64,000 nucleotides of DNA, from positions 25,213,759 through 25,277,758 of the forward strand of contig CM048744.1 in the NCBI GenBank assembly GCA_026315105.1. The letters run 5' to 3'. The notes under the pieces were generated by a model. The model worked only from the letters and a program-made list of their open reading frames with translations. It was not told the DNA's origin and ran no database searches. This stretch comes from Locusta migratoria. Its lineage: Eukaryota; Arthropoda; Insecta; Orthoptera; Acrididae. Both the position numbers and the translations under genes were made by a program. Each line of letters opens with the position of its first letter. Within the stretch, counting starts at the first letter, position 1. Below are positions 34,501-45,559 of the stretch, piece by piece.

Positions 34501-35540
34501 GCTTCGTGTACGGTAGTGTTGAAATTTAATAGCCTTCTTGTTCTAAAAACACATCTATACTACTCTCCTGTGTTTAGTGAACATGTTTCTAATGCTTACT
34601 GAATACACTAACATTTCATGTTCCAGACTCATGAAAGGTAGTTATTAAATTCAATAGTACTTCAAGTCTGTTCTGGTTAAGTTTTTACTTAGATTTAATT
34701 TGTCCTCGTATTTTTAATGACAGTACAGACACTAAAATTGTTTAACAACCATTGGTGGAAAACTGTAAGGGTAAGTTGGTACAAATTCGATATATGTACA
34801 ATTCCGATCAACATAAGATTTCGCGCAATTTGTCAGTCTCGTAGTGTAGCAGATTTCTACAGCTCCACCTGTCTTTTCCATGAGTACATCACTTTCTGCT
34901 ACGGAGATATACATTTTTTTTCCTGTTAAGAGGTGAGTGAAGCTACTTAGTCTAACGTGCTCTTATTAATTTTCTGGTTCGCTGCCAAAAATGCAATGTT
35001 GCTGCACGAGGGGACAAGTGCTTTTTATGTGGAAGATACCAGTGATCAAAATTTTACCAGGAAGTGATCACAATTGTACCTAGTTTGACTCATTTTCGAT
35101 GGCATTTTCTCAATTCTGTAACCTTTTTTGTGTTTATACCAACATTTGTAATATTTGTATTCCATATTCATTAAACATCCAAGAACAACTTCCAGAGTTA
35201 AAATTACCTGTTTGATCAACACATCTCCAGTTAAAATAACATCAGTCCAAAATGATCGCAATTGTACCACCCTGCCCTTTGCTAACTCTACCCAACAGTC
35301 CTCTGGGCCAACAAAATAGTGTCTAACAGTAAAATTAATTTAGCCGTTTTTTTATAAGTTTGTAACTTTTTCTTTCAATAATTCAGTTTAATCTGGCGTA
35401 CCTTTGCCAGTATTTTTAAATGAGTACCTTTTATCTGGCTTACGTCTGACAGAATCTTGAAGTAGGTCACTTTTAAAATGAAAATTAATCCACCTACTTA
35501 CAATTTTCGAAGTCACTCAAGATGAGTTCTTCTGCCTATC
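34501..35540. other. No recognised feature
   Basis: AT-rich sequence. The frames at 34717-34929 (plus) and 35046-35270 (minus) have no motif I recognise. Confidence 0.4.
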
Positions 35541-36389
35541 GATTAACTCAAGCAGCAGGGAGGTACGAGGTGTCTATTCGTCTTGCAACGCCCCACATTA
35601 GCACGTGATGTCGACAGTGCCGACGGCAATTTCGGCGCTGATTCTGCAATTCGACCGTACAGATACTAGCACTGTCATGGAATACATTGTTTCACGACTG
35701 CTGGACGTCTTCGCCAATTTGCGCGTGAGCTGTTGTTTGGTAAGTAGCACATGTCAGTTATGGTCCCACCATATCCCACACGTAATCCATTAGAAACATG
35801 CCTGCAGATCAAAATGGCCAGGGAAGTGGCCCGCAATCATGCAGTGAACGATGAGTTTCACACGTGGTGATTGGGCGACCGTTAGCCTGTAACAACAGGC
35901 CATCAGTTGCCTCTTGCAATAATGGCAATAGGACGGGTCTAACGACATTTTGCAATGCTGGTCTGCTTTCCGTTCATAACCACAAGTGGTGAATAATAGT
36001 TGTAGCTCATCGCAGCCCAAAGCATAAGGCCTGCATTGGAGTCAGAGTGCCTTGGACGAATCAACTCCACCAGACAGCAATTACCAGGTATGTGTGGTAC
36101 GCGCAAACGACAATCACTTGTCCGCAAGCAGAATCTGTTTTCACCGTAGAACACCACCGCTCTCCATGCCATCTTCCAAGTAACCTTTTCATGGCACCAT
36201 TGGAGCCATGCACATCGATGCTGTTGAGTGAGTGAAATACGGGCTTGAGATCTGTGTGACTGTTGGTCCACTGCTATAGTCCGCGACCCAGGTTTGAGCC
36301 GATCTTCGCATCCCCCCCACCCCATTACCGCACTGGCAGCGAATAATATTCGTTCTCTAGGGGCGTGGCTGGCCGCAGTCTCCACTGTT
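35541..36389 (-). pseudogene. Tc1-like transposase fragment, antisense
   Basis: Minus-strand frame 36389-35939 includes SRTIAVDQQSHRSQARI, then WRAVVFYGENRFCL, the first catalytic block, where the D of the usual (S)DE is G. It continues with LMLWAAMSYNYYSPLVV. Downstream, out of frame, PLPWP (near 35823) and VWDMVG (near 35777) mark the third catalytic block. The residue in the E position reads D (DYVWD) after a local deletion. The N-terminal DNA-binding part is missing at the right, where another repeat begins. Distinct from the 17966 family. Confidence 0.7.
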
Positions 36390-36485
36390 GGCGCTCGGCC
36401 GCAGCTCCGTCTCTTCACGCTTCCCCTATCGTTCCGCCTCTATGCGCGGAACAGCCTATCTACATGACGCCAACTATAATCACTC
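36390..36485. repeat. Shared 96-bp repeat module, copy 1
   Basis: Runs from gcgctcggccgcagctccgt to catgacgccaactataatc and matches 41371-41466 with scattered substitutions. It truncates the Tc1 fragment on its left and is followed closely by another Tc1 element. Confidence 0.7.
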
Positions 36486-36536
36486 GTCGGAAATGGCTCA
36501 CGTCGACACTTCTGGGCTGACCGACCCACTTATCTA

Positions 36537-37424
36537 CTCTCCTGATCATTAAAATTGCTACACCACAAAGATGACGTGCTACAGACGCGAAATTTAACTG
36601 ACAGGAAGAACATGAGGAGATATGCAAAAGATTAGCTCTTCAGAGCTTTCAAACGAGGTTGGCACCGATGGCGACACTTACAACGTGCTGACATGAAGAA
36701 AGTTCCAACGGATTTCTCATACACAAATAGTAGTTGACCGGCGTCGCCTGGTGAAACGTTGTTGTGATGCCTCGTGTGAGGAGGAGAAATGACTACCATC
36801 ACATTTGCGACTTTGATAAAGGTCGGATTGTAGCGTATCGCGTTGGTCACGATGCAATGACTGTTGAATCAGTGAGTTGAAGAGGGAAATACGGAACGCC
36901 GTGCTGGATCCAAACGGCCTCGTATCACTAGCTGTCGAAATGACAGGCATCTTATCCGCATGGCTGTAAAGGAACGTGCAGCCACTTCTGCGAAACCCTA
37001 TATTTCAACAGGATAATGTACGACCGCATGTTACAGGTCATGTATGGGCCTTTCTGGATACGGAAAATTTTCGACTGGTGCCCTGGACTGCAAGTTCTCC
37101 AGATCTCTCACCAACTGAAAGCGTCTGGTCAATGTTGGCCGAGCAACTGGCTCCCCACAATACGCCAGTTACTACTCCTGATGAACTGTGGTGCCGTGAT
37201 GAAGGTGCGTGGGCATGTGTACCTATACACGCCAACCAAGCTCTGTTTGACTTAATGCCCAGGCGTATCTAGGCTGTTATTACTGCCAGAGGTGGGTGTT
37301 TTGGACACTGATTTCTCAGGATTTCACCCAAATTGCGTGAAAATGTAATCACATGTCAGTACTAGTATAAAACGTTTGTACAGTGCATTTCTTTTTGGTG
37401 TAGCAAGCTGAATGGCCAATAGTA
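36537..37424 (+). mobile_element. Tc1-like transposon, internally deleted relative of 17966-19307
   Basis: Ends ctctcctgatcattaaaatt and tggccaatagta align with the ends of the 17966 element, and TA lies on each side (36535-36536 and 37425-37426). At 888 bp it is about 450 bp shorter, because sequence between gtgcagccac and ttctgcgaaaccc (about 36987) is missing. Confidence 0.88.
36768..37271 (+). pseudogene. Tc1-like transposase with the first catalytic block deleted
   Basis: The start region (MPRVRRRN-like, near 36768) is frame-broken. The C-terminal part is open from 36976 to TAG at 37270-37272: PIFQQDNVRPHV (second catalytic D), SSPDLSPTESVWSML (third residue E present), TPVTTPDELW and FDLMPRRI. 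The segment that would carry the first D is absent through the internal deletion. Confidence 0.82.
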
Positions 37425-37740
37425 TACGTTATGGTAGCCGTACGATGTGCCGGTAATGCGGTCACAGTACGACGATCCAGGCAGACGTCTATGTCACGAG
37501 CACGTCCAGAACCTCACGTGCCACTGTCAAAATGTTCACATGATCAATGTAAATCAGCATTGTTGTGATTGACAAGCGACTTACAACTTGTGTACCAATC
37601 GGCCCAGAGGACCGTCCTGCCAGAGCTGGCCCCAGATTGCTTGGGGCCCTGTGCAAAACTTCCGTGCATGGCTCTCATATCCTTTGCTCACCACCTCTTT
37701 CCAATATAAGTCATAAACTTTCCAATGTTCGAAAGAATTC
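37425..37740. other. No recognised feature
   Basis: Short spacer between the Tc1 element and the SINE duplication. No motif seen. Confidence 0.4.
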
Positions 37741-37759
37741 TACGTCTCGTCATTGACAT

Positions 37760-38151
37760 CTTCTTTCCCTTTAGCCGTTTTCCCCACAAATTGCAGGGTC
37801 GGCTTGTTAATGTGGATGTGGCATGTTAGTAGTTACGGAGTGGCCGTATTCCCGTCCTGCCGCCACCCCATGGCTCCAGGAGGAAATGTGTACCCCAAAT
37901 GTCTGCATGTAGTGTTATACATGTGAAAGTGTAAAGTGTTACGAAGTGTTTGCGAATCGTGTTACTGAGACGGGACTTGGGTACCAGCCTGGTATTCACC
38001 AAGGGGATGTGGAAAACCGGATAAAAACCACATCCAGGCTCGCCGGCAATACAACCCCATTCGTTAAATCCGCCGGGCTTATTCGAACCGGGACCGGTAT
38101 GCCTCCCCACCTGGAAAGCAGTGCGTTAGACCACACGGCTAACCGAGCGGG
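37760..38151 (-). mobile_element. SINE-C, 392 bp, with a perfect 19-bp target-site duplication
   Basis: Minus strand starts with a tRNA-like head (cgctcggttagccgtgtggt, then cccggttcgaataagcccgg) and continues through ccgcaggacgg-type body sequence (ggtggcggcaggacgggaat) to gggaaagaag. Flanks tacgtctcgtcattgacat at 37741-37759 and 38152-38170 are identical. The head differs from SINE-A and SINE-B. The long body suggests a composite SINE. Confidence 0.9.
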
Positions 38152-38170
38152 TACGTCTCGTCATTGACAT

Positions 38171-38779
38171 ACCACCAATATATCGAAAGATTTACTACAG
38201 GAGACTTACTCTTATTGTTGTGTCGTCGGGATGCTGTAAATTCGAAAGGTGGTGGGGTGTGGCTAGCAAAGATGTGGATAAGGTATGAAAGTAAGGAAGC
38301 GATTAATCCACAAAGGATTTATTAATAGAATGATATAAATACTCAACTTTGGTGTTCTGGTTGGTACGAACTCCTATCCAATAGACAGTTCTCCTGTGTT
38401 TCACTTACAGTCCTTTTAATAGCAAATGTTGGGGACAGCATTAAGACTACTGGCTTGCGCACACAATTTTCTGTTGACTCGGTGAACTTCCTGCTACTGA
38501 CTGCAACTTCTGTCTTCAGACAAACTGTGTGTCATGGGTGTGGTGCGCCAGCATATCTAGCTGAGCCTCCTTCTCCCTATTGGCCGGCGCGCCAAGCAGG
38601 CAAAGAGGTAATGAGACTGCAGGTGCCCCTGGCGGCCGAAGTATTATCGAGCGACGAATCGCCTCTTGACCGCTGGCGTTGTGGGAAATAGCGACGCCAC
38701 AACAAATACAGTGTTTTGAGCACATCCTCTGTATTTATAAAAATATTAAATTAATTGTAGGTTATTTTTTCGTCGTCTT
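38171..38779. other. No recognised feature
   Basis: A 78-codon plus frame (38455-38691) lacks motifs and has an antisense competitor. Not called. Confidence 0.35.
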
Positions 38780-39235
38780 TTAATAAGCAAGTTCATCAGT
38801 AATATCTACAAAACTCAATTTTGAAACCATATCACGTTCCACTGACAACGTGAGCAGAGAACACAGGCGTCCTTGCGAGATACTGCTTCAGAAATTTTTT
38901 TTGGTAAGCTTTAAACATAAAAGGCTTCTTTCAATAGAGGCAAAAGCAACTGGCAGGGTTAGCAAAATTCAGTAGATTCATGATTGGAAATGGATTTCCA
39001 ATGTTATTCAAATGTTGAAGTTTTGACTTAGGCGTTTCCACGTCCTCAGACTCCATTTCTCGGAACACATTTATATGTGCCAAAAGATCTCTTGCAACAA
39101 TGTTTTTCCAACAGTCACCATTTATCGTCACACTTAGCTCTTCCTCCAGGTCTGCACAAAGCATTTTCAGTTTTTCGCTGAAAGACGACTTCTGTCGTCT
39201 TCCATATATTTTTTATAAAATTGTAATTTATTTGT
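38780..39235 (-). pseudogene. hAT transposase C-terminal dimerisation domain (ZMYM1-type), orphan fragment
   Basis: Minus strand: FSEKLKMLCADLEEEL (from about 39185), NIVARDLLAHINVF, then after a frameshift near 38955 TLPVAFASIERSLLCLKL, the conserved LPVS-A-AERSFSKLKLIK block of the hAT C-terminal domain. It continues through RLCSLLTLSVERDMV and DITDELAY to TAA at 38780-38782. One in-frame stop occurs after KKNF. No matching ends were found, so only the 3' part of a transposase gene is present. The N-terminal half of a similar transposase lies at 52341-53250. Confidence 0.75.
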
Positions 39236-39399
39236 TGTGGCTAGATTAGCAAATTGTTAAAACTAGAACCCCACTCTTAAGGCATGAGGAAAAGCATTTT
39301 TATTTCAGGTTTTAAAATATAAATTTCTGAAATGTGAGTTAATATTGCTAGGATTTTGTTACTTTAATTATTTATTATTGTCCTTGTGCGAATGTGTAT

Positions 39400-41340
39400 T
39401 TGTTTTAATTTTAAGTGGATGTGCGAGAATCTAATGGCTGTCTGAATGTGGATAGTAACAGCTCGATTTGCATGGTTCTCTCTGGCTCAAAGTCGATAGT
39501 TAGTCGTTACCAACCCCTGATGCTGATGCGACCAAAGAGGTGTCTACACCCTTTGGTTAAAAGCCACCTCCAGGGCGAGTCTCGCGATGTTCTCTCCCCA
39601 CCACTGCAGGGTTTTCCCCAGTTTCCGGTAGCTTTCGCGGCTCCTGGCCGCTCGGTGATCACTTTGTGCGGGGATCGTGGTGAGGTAAGGTTAGTTCTGC
39701 TCTTGTGTTCGCAGAGATGGTAGCGATTCGTTGTCTAGCACATTTAAAATAGACTCTTGAAATTAGATTCATTTTTCGGAATACTTTTTTTTCTTTTTTG
39801 ATCGTGTGCGGAAATGTGTTCTAGTTTTTCAGTCCAGTGATTTCCAGCGGATAAACGCAGTCTATGTGTTACTAGTTGCAGTTTGATCATGGCGTGGGAT
39901 ATTCAAAACTCTTGTGATTATGTGGCGGTGAACAAACTCTGTGTAAATTCCTTCTAGCTTTGTGTGGCCTGATTACTAACGTACGATACATTCGTTTTTT
40001 TTTTTTTTTTTTACAGTGCATGTAAAACCTATCTTACATTTCCTTCCATGAGTGGTATGTGTTCCACATGGTTGGTTCTAAGAACAAAGCCTTCAGCTTC
40101 TACTATTGTTTGTTTCATGCCCATCAGGGAGGAACTGTGTGTGTATCATCAAGATTATCAATAACATTTCGCGATCTTCTCTCCCTGCCATTTTAATTTT
40201 GCTGTTTATTCTCCGAACTTATAGTATGCACTCAGTCTTTATCAGTAATTCTCTCCAAGCCTTGTACAACCTCCTCCAATAGCTTGCTTATGATATTCTA
40301 TGTATTTCTAAGGGTTGCATGCCGTAGTTTTTATTTTTATTTTTCTGGGTCTTCAGACTGGAGTTCTTCCGTCTCTGTGAACGCTTCCAATCGCATGTTG
40401 CTGCATTGCAGTTGCTTCCTTATGAAATTCTACGCTGTTCTAGGGGTTTCATGCCGTAGTTAATTTTCTTTAGTTTTCGTAAATTGAATTTATACATTGG
40501 TATCGGTTTTTGGAACCATGTGGGTCCGAACTCCGACTTCAGGGGTTTGCAGCTAGTCACCTGAATTCGGGCCACTTCTCATAAAACCTGTGCCTAGACA
40601 GTTAACTCTCAGATTCCAACTCAAGAGTCCGACGTCATTTTATGTAATAAATCCGATTCTTAACCACTTCACCTTCAGTGGAGGGCGATCATGTAACTTA
40701 GTCGTGTGTCGCCATGAGCGTTTTTGCCCGCGGTCTAATTTGAATGCAACTTAACTTTGCTATACTCACACACCATCTCAAATGAGGCACGACAGACCAG
40801 AGCAATCTTAGCAGTTTTATTGTATATTGCCGAATTTCGCCTACGATAGCGGCGCCTGCTTCTGCTTCGTTTCAGCACGCTGATGATGAGTTTCGCTGTA
40901 GCATTGCGTGTGTGTGAGCGAGTGAGTGTTGTTTGTAAATCCTACCCCGTAGCGTTAAGTTCTGTGTAATTTATGTTAAATTCAATGCTGGGCATCATCA
41001 GTATTATCTCGTGTAAGTGAGATGCATTTTTATTGTATTAACAAAATTGGTTCCCCATTTTACTTGCATTCGACCTGAATAAACAAGTTAAGTTCACTAT
41101 AATTTTGACTTGCCTATAAATTGTAGTTTTCGAGCACCTTCCCCCTTTCACTTAATATTGTTTTCACCAGTGCAGAGAACAACCTCAGATGAATTTATTT
41201 TATGTTTAAGTTCCATTGTGCCATATATGTTTTTCTTTAGCCAGCTTTATGAAATATTTTTAATTGTGGTGGCTTGTTTGTTAATGCTGTGTGTAATTTC
41301 GTTGAGCTGTTATGTATATTGGCCACTGTGTCGTTAACTT
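39400..41340 (+). repeat. Diverged unnamed repeat, copy 2
   Basis: Shares ordered landmarks with 32790-34000 (see that entry) and ends next to the second copy of the 96-bp module. Near its start gaggtaaggttag (39680) looks like a splice donor. It contains an 18-base T run (39995-40012). A local duplication is visible: 40270-40335 (cttatgatattctatg ... gcatgccgtagttttt) repeats as 40411-40470 (cttatgaaattctacg ... tcatgccgtagttaat). Confidence 0.4.
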
Positions 41341-41370
41341 CCTGTTATTAGAGTAATTTGAAACAATCTG

Positions 41371-41466
41371 GGCGCTCGGCCGTAGCTCCTCCCCTCCACG
41401 CTTCCCTTACGGCTCCGCCTCTATACGTGGAAGCGCCTTCTTACATGATGCCAACTATAGTCGCAA
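41371..41466. repeat. Shared 96-bp repeat module, copy 2
   Basis: Runs from ggcgctcggccgtagctcct to catgatgccaactatag and matches 36390-36485. The two copies are about 5 kb apart in the same orientation. They could be paired ends of one element or independent insertions. Confidence 0.7.
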
Positions 41467-42480
41467 TGATGAGTAGAAAAGGCGCGGCGAGGCGCCGAGA
41501 ACATATACGCCTTCATTGAATAATCAGCCATAGTCATGTGTCGACAATGGATATTACTAAAATATATCAGTATCATAGCCACTGGTTCTTTCGACTCCGA
41601 TTCTGGAATAATTTTCTAAATCTGACAGATACTCCAGTGGTCAGTCATGCCACAATGGGTATATACCTGAATTACATCACGTGTTGAAACCACTATTACA
41701 TGTTTTAACCCCCAGGTATATTGCACACAGCATAAATTGTCTTGTAGATGCGCAAACCATTGGACAAGCGTGGGGATAGCGACCGGAGCAGTGAGCGAGC
41801 GCTGGAGGGAAGTGCCTAACTAGCTCACTGGCCGGCAGGCGGAATGGACTGACGCGGCCTCCCTCCTGAACGAACTCGACCGGCGCTTCGGACGAAAACT
41901 CGTCTCTGCGCATCGTCCACCTTATCCTGCGTGGACTATAGCAGTGCGGCATGGAGATAGCGCATCCTCGTCCTGAACTTGAAACGACGGAATCGAGGCT
42001 GCAAGTCTTCGAATGGCAGAACCTTTGATGGAGACGACAGGAAACTTTCACGACCAGAGCGCATCCTGTTGTTCTGGTCAGTCATCCCAGATAAGCACCT
42101 CTGTTGCTGTTGACCTCCTTCCCGAACACTGTTACTGGCGACCAGAGTCTCCCTTCTTCTATCTTTAGCTCAAACTGTAACTTCCTGTGGCTGATTATGA
42201 GTCCAGCTCCAGCTACTGCTGCTGCTTCTAATGCTGCTCCTGTCAATACTGACGATACTACTTCTGGCTGCGTATTCTTGGCCGTGGTATTAATTTGACG
42301 GACCTGGCTGGAGGTCAACGAGTCAGGGTCGCTGTCGCTTCTGTCATGTTGTACAGTTTCTAGAAACAATGATAGTCACGTAGCTCAAACGGTCAATACA
42401 CTAGTTAATGGCTTCTGGCCCTGCTGCTTCGAATAGTAAGATCTGGTGATGTTTAACAGTGTATAGTTTCACGTGTTGTG
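41467..42480. other. No firm assignment
   Basis: A 124-codon minus frame (42051-41677) and a 95-codon minus frame (42369-42082) have no motif I recognise. Composition is less AT-rich than the flanks. I do not call a gene. Confidence 0.35.
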
Positions 42481-42510
42481 GTTGGTGAATGAAATGGTCG
42501 CTCAGAATGG

Positions 42511-43560
42511 TATGGGACGAAGAGGGGAGTCCAGCAGGGACGTGCTCTATCGTCACTTTTGTTTATTATTGTAATGGACAGAATTCTATAATCTATTAAT
42601 AAATCTGGAAATAAGTCGTGATCATTGGTATTTGCAGACGACGTTGTAATATGGGGAGAAACAGAAAAAGAAATGCAGAAGAATCTGACAGTTTGGAACA
42701 ATAAATTTAAAGAATATAACCTGAAAATCAGCAGAACCAAGACTGTTGCGATGACCATAAACAGACAGGGAACAAGTTCACACATCTACTTGGAGGGAAC
42801 AAAAATTGCATCAGTTTCCCACTTTCAGTACATTGGGAGTATTTTCTCTGAGGACAACACCATCCGGCAAGAAATCCTCAAATGTTCAAATGTTTGTAAA
42901 GCTTATGGGACTTAACTACGGGGTCATCAGTCCCTAAACTTACAAACTACTTATGAACTACTTACGAACTAGGACGGCACAAATATCCATGCCCGAGGGG
43001 GGATTCGAACCCCCGACCGTAGTGGCCGTGCTGACCGTGACTGGAGCGCCTCAGTCACCTCGGCCACCGCGGCCGGCAAGAAATCCTCAACTGAACACAA
43101 AAAGCATCAAATGTTTACATGCAAGTTTGGAACCTACTCTGGGACAAAAAAGTACTTCAGGCGGGAAAATTAACTTTGTATCACACTTACTTTACTCCAA
43201 TCGTTATATATAGCATGGAAACTTGTACATTATTAAAAAAGGATTTCAGCACAATACGAGCAACAGAAATTAGGTTTATCACGACTATGAATCAAAGTAC
43301 CAGGAGAGACAAAGTCAGAAATGAGGTACACAGAGAATCAGCTGGTATCAGGGTTACAACTGCCAACATCTTGGGGAAACGGAGACTGCAGTGGTATGAC
43401 CATGTAATGAGAATGGATAGCAAAGAACAGCTAAAAAATACTTCAGATTGGAAGTGGGAGGAAGAAGACCAAGAGGAAGGCCAAAGGAGACGATAGAGAC
43501 AGTACAATCAGACTTAGAGACGAACGGTTTTAACTGGGATGATGTCTAAGACCAAATGGT
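42511..43560 (+). pseudogene. Reverse transcriptase C-terminal half, degenerate
   Basis: GRRGESSRDVLYRH-like motif B remnant near 42520. The FADDVVIWGETEKEMQK catalytic block is intact at 42633-42683, followed by YNLKISRTKTVAMTINRQG and ISVSHFQYIGSIF-type thumb sequence (SVSHFQYIGSIFSEDNTI). After the SINE the frame resumes with WNLLWDKKVLQAGKLT-like sequence, ETCTLLKKDFSTIRATE, KRRLQWYDHVMRMDS and EEDQEEGQRRR. Frame changes are needed before 42625 and at the SINE. Confidence 0.78.
42882..43074 (-). mobile_element. SINE-A nested in the non-LTR element, 14-18-bp duplication
   Basis: Minus-strand head gccggccgcggtggccgagg, B box gggttcgaatcccc, body to aagctttacaaacatttgaa. The repeat ccggcaagaaatcctcaa occurs at 42864-42881 and 43073-43090. 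The first few bases may coincide with the SINE's own ccgg start, so the duplication is between 14 and 18 bp. Confidence 0.94.
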
Positions 43561-43645
43561 ATATCAAGATCGGATGAGATGAAGAGCGCTTGTTAGCCAC
43601 GCCCGGGAAACTGGAGATGGAAAATGATGATGATGATGATGATGG

Positions 43646-43929
43646 TCGGTGAATGGCCTGAGAGAGCGGTGCACTCCTTGCGAAACTCGACGGTAAAATG
43701 TCCTGCTGAATCTGCTGCGTTAACTGTCGATTCACTTTCAGACTGTGGTCCCAGGTCTTCTGTTTTTACTCGTCTGTGCGTGACTATTCTGAACTGGACT
43801 ATGTTTTCCTTTTTACTTCACTAATTATTCACTTTGCTTTTATTACTGCATTTTATTTCACTAATTTGTCCACATACTTACTCAGCACTGTAGCGCCTCA
43901 CGGCATGAAGTAATCTTCACGTAGTTACT
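43646..43929. other. No recognised feature
   Basis: Short spacer between the (ATG)n tail and the CpG-rich segment. No motif seen. Confidence 0.3.
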
Positions 43930-44330
43930 CGTCAGTGGCAGGTGTCAAACACACGCCGCCGCTTTACGGACACACCACTCGGTGCGAAGCGGCTGGGTTC
44001 CCACGCGCATTTAGCGAGGCAGAGCGGCAAGTGCGAAGTACTGGGCCGGCAGCCGCCGCCGCCGCCACTCGCCGCTAATGAAGTCTCCGGCAGAGCGTGA
44101 ATAATGCCAGAGCCTCTGTCCTGCGGCGGCCGCTGTTGTTTGTGCGGCCGGACACTGTGCGTGACGTCACAGCGTCCGCCGCCACCCGTCACTAATTCCG
44201 CAGCAGCCGTGGCGCCGCTATTACATGCGCGGCGTCCGGGCCGCCGCTATTGCTGCACCTGCAAACGCGCGGAACTGCAGTTTGTCTACTGGAATAGCTG
44301 CACACTGCGGGACGTACTGGGGTACTGAGT
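43930..44330. promoter_or_regulatory. CpG-rich segment with a CRE-like site
   Basis: High CpG density (gccgccgccgccactcgccg, cggcggccgctg, gcgcggcgtccgggccgccg) bounded by AT-rich DNA. A palindromic gtgacgtcac lies at 44161-44170, the core of a CREB/ATF site. Frames on both strands are open only because of base composition. A promoter role is possible but not shown, since no adjacent gene is recognised. Confidence 0.35.
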
Positions 44331-44463
44331 GCAACAATTATTACCTGAAAACACATAAGTATTCTTTTTTACACTTGTAATTAACAGAATAAGAAAAAAA
44401 TGTATAACAGCGTGATATCACAACATTTTACTAAGAAAACAGGCCAGAACCGTCACTCTGGGT

Positions 44464-45315
44464 CAGTGTATTTCAACCTTTTTGAATATGCGGCCCCTTT
44501 CCAAGTATTAATTTTCTGGCGACCCCTTACAAATAACAACATTCTGCCGACACCCTATCTCAGTTCCTGCGGGTCATAATAAAACTATGTTATCTCAAAG
44601 GAAACAAATTTACTCTTTTTTATTTGGCTACATCTTCCTTTTAAATTGTTGGACGAATTTTTAATGTATATTTTTTCGGAATGGAACACATTATTCTTTT
44701 TACACTTGATTTCCAACATAAAATTATATTTTTCTTAACGAGTGTTTTGAATTTCATGCAAGACTCAGTAGCGGATCCCATTATAAAGACAATGTGTAAG
44801 CAAGTATATCTTTATTATTGAATTTTCCATAATTGATTACCGGCCGCGGTGGCCGAGGGGACTGAGGCGCTTCAGTCATGGTCTGCACGGCCACTACGGT
44901 CGGGGGTTCGAATCCCCCTCGGGCATGGATATTTGTGCCGTCCTTAGTCTTAGCTAGTTCATAAGTAGTTTTTAAATTTAGGGACTGATGACCCCGTAGT
45001 TAAGTCCTATAAGCTGTACAGAATTGATTGTTGTATGGTGTTGTTCTACCTATCGACTGTTCCCTGAAAACAGTTTCCAGGCTTTCCACGTATTCCTGTT
45101 TGACACACTGTATTATAAAACAATCTATCATCTATTCAAATGGTAATCAATGTTACACAATAAACTCAGTAATTTGAACATGAAATACATTTCACTTAGT
45201 TTGGCATACGTTCTCGCATTACTGAATTCCTTTGTACTTTATGGTGCAAGTACCTTTCTGATGAGTCGGTGTCCCCGCGAGCAAGACATTGCCACCCACA
45301 GGTTGAGAACCACTG
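44464..45315. mobile_element. Non-autonomous hAT element with an 8-bp duplication
   Basis: Left end cagtgtatttcaaccttttt and right end (complement) cagtggttctcaacctgtgg are inverted repeats of the common hAT type. The flanks ctctgggt (44456-44463) and ctctaggt (45316-45323) are 8 bp with one mismatch, the hAT duplication length. The 852-bp body encodes nothing recognisable and carries a SINE-A. Early body text (gcggcccctttcc, gcgaccccttac) is characteristic of this family. Confidence 0.85.
44839..45021 (+). mobile_element. SINE-A nested in the hAT element, 8-bp duplication
   Basis: Head accggccgcggtggccgagg, B box gggttcgaatccccc, body to aagctgtacag. Flanks aattgatt at 44831-44838 and 45022-45029. 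Inserted after the hAT element. Confidence 0.92.
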
Positions 45316-45559
45316 CTCTAGGTCGATCCTCTTAGAATATGTAGTCAATTTTCGAAAGTGCTTCATTTTTCTTTTTCAAAAAATGGATATACAACGAAAA
45401 ATTAGAATGATGTTTTCATTTTGAAGCGAAGTGTACCATGATTGAATCCATCATTGCTGGTGGAACCGAGACGGCGGCTGGTCAAGAGTGTGAAGGAAGT
45501 GGGATACCAGCAGCCGCATGTTTAACAGAAAGCATTATTGTTTCACTACCAGTTTCGGC
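45316..45559. other. No recognised feature
   Basis: Short interval between the hAT duplication and the SINE-B cluster. Confidence 0.3.

Larger units (their letters stand above)
42481..43645 (+). mobile_element. Non-LTR retrotransposon 3' part (RTE-like) ending in (ATG)n
   Basis: Starts inside the reverse transcriptase and ends with aaaatgatgatgatgatgatgatgg (43622-43646), a trinucleotide tail typical of RTE-type 3' ends. A SINE-A interrupts it at 42882-43074. Different family from the RTE at 4917. Confidence 0.78.

Noticed and set aside
38455..38691. 78-codon plus-strand frame
   Set aside because: No motif, and an antisense frame of similar length covers the same bases.
36390..41466. LTR pair of a 5-kb retrotransposon
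   Set aside because: The direct 96-bp copies are tempting, but I saw no primer-binding site, no gag or pol motifs between them and no clean flanking duplication. Other elements (Tc1, SINE-C, hAT fragment) fill the interval.
41677..42051. 124-codon minus-strand frame
   Set aside because: No family resemblance, no neighbouring frame continuing it and no support from context.
43932..44328. Frames of 86 and 74 codons on opposite strands in the CpG-rich segment
   Set aside because: Low-complexity, mutually overlapping and lacking any recognisable domain. Absence of stops is expected in GC-rich DNA.
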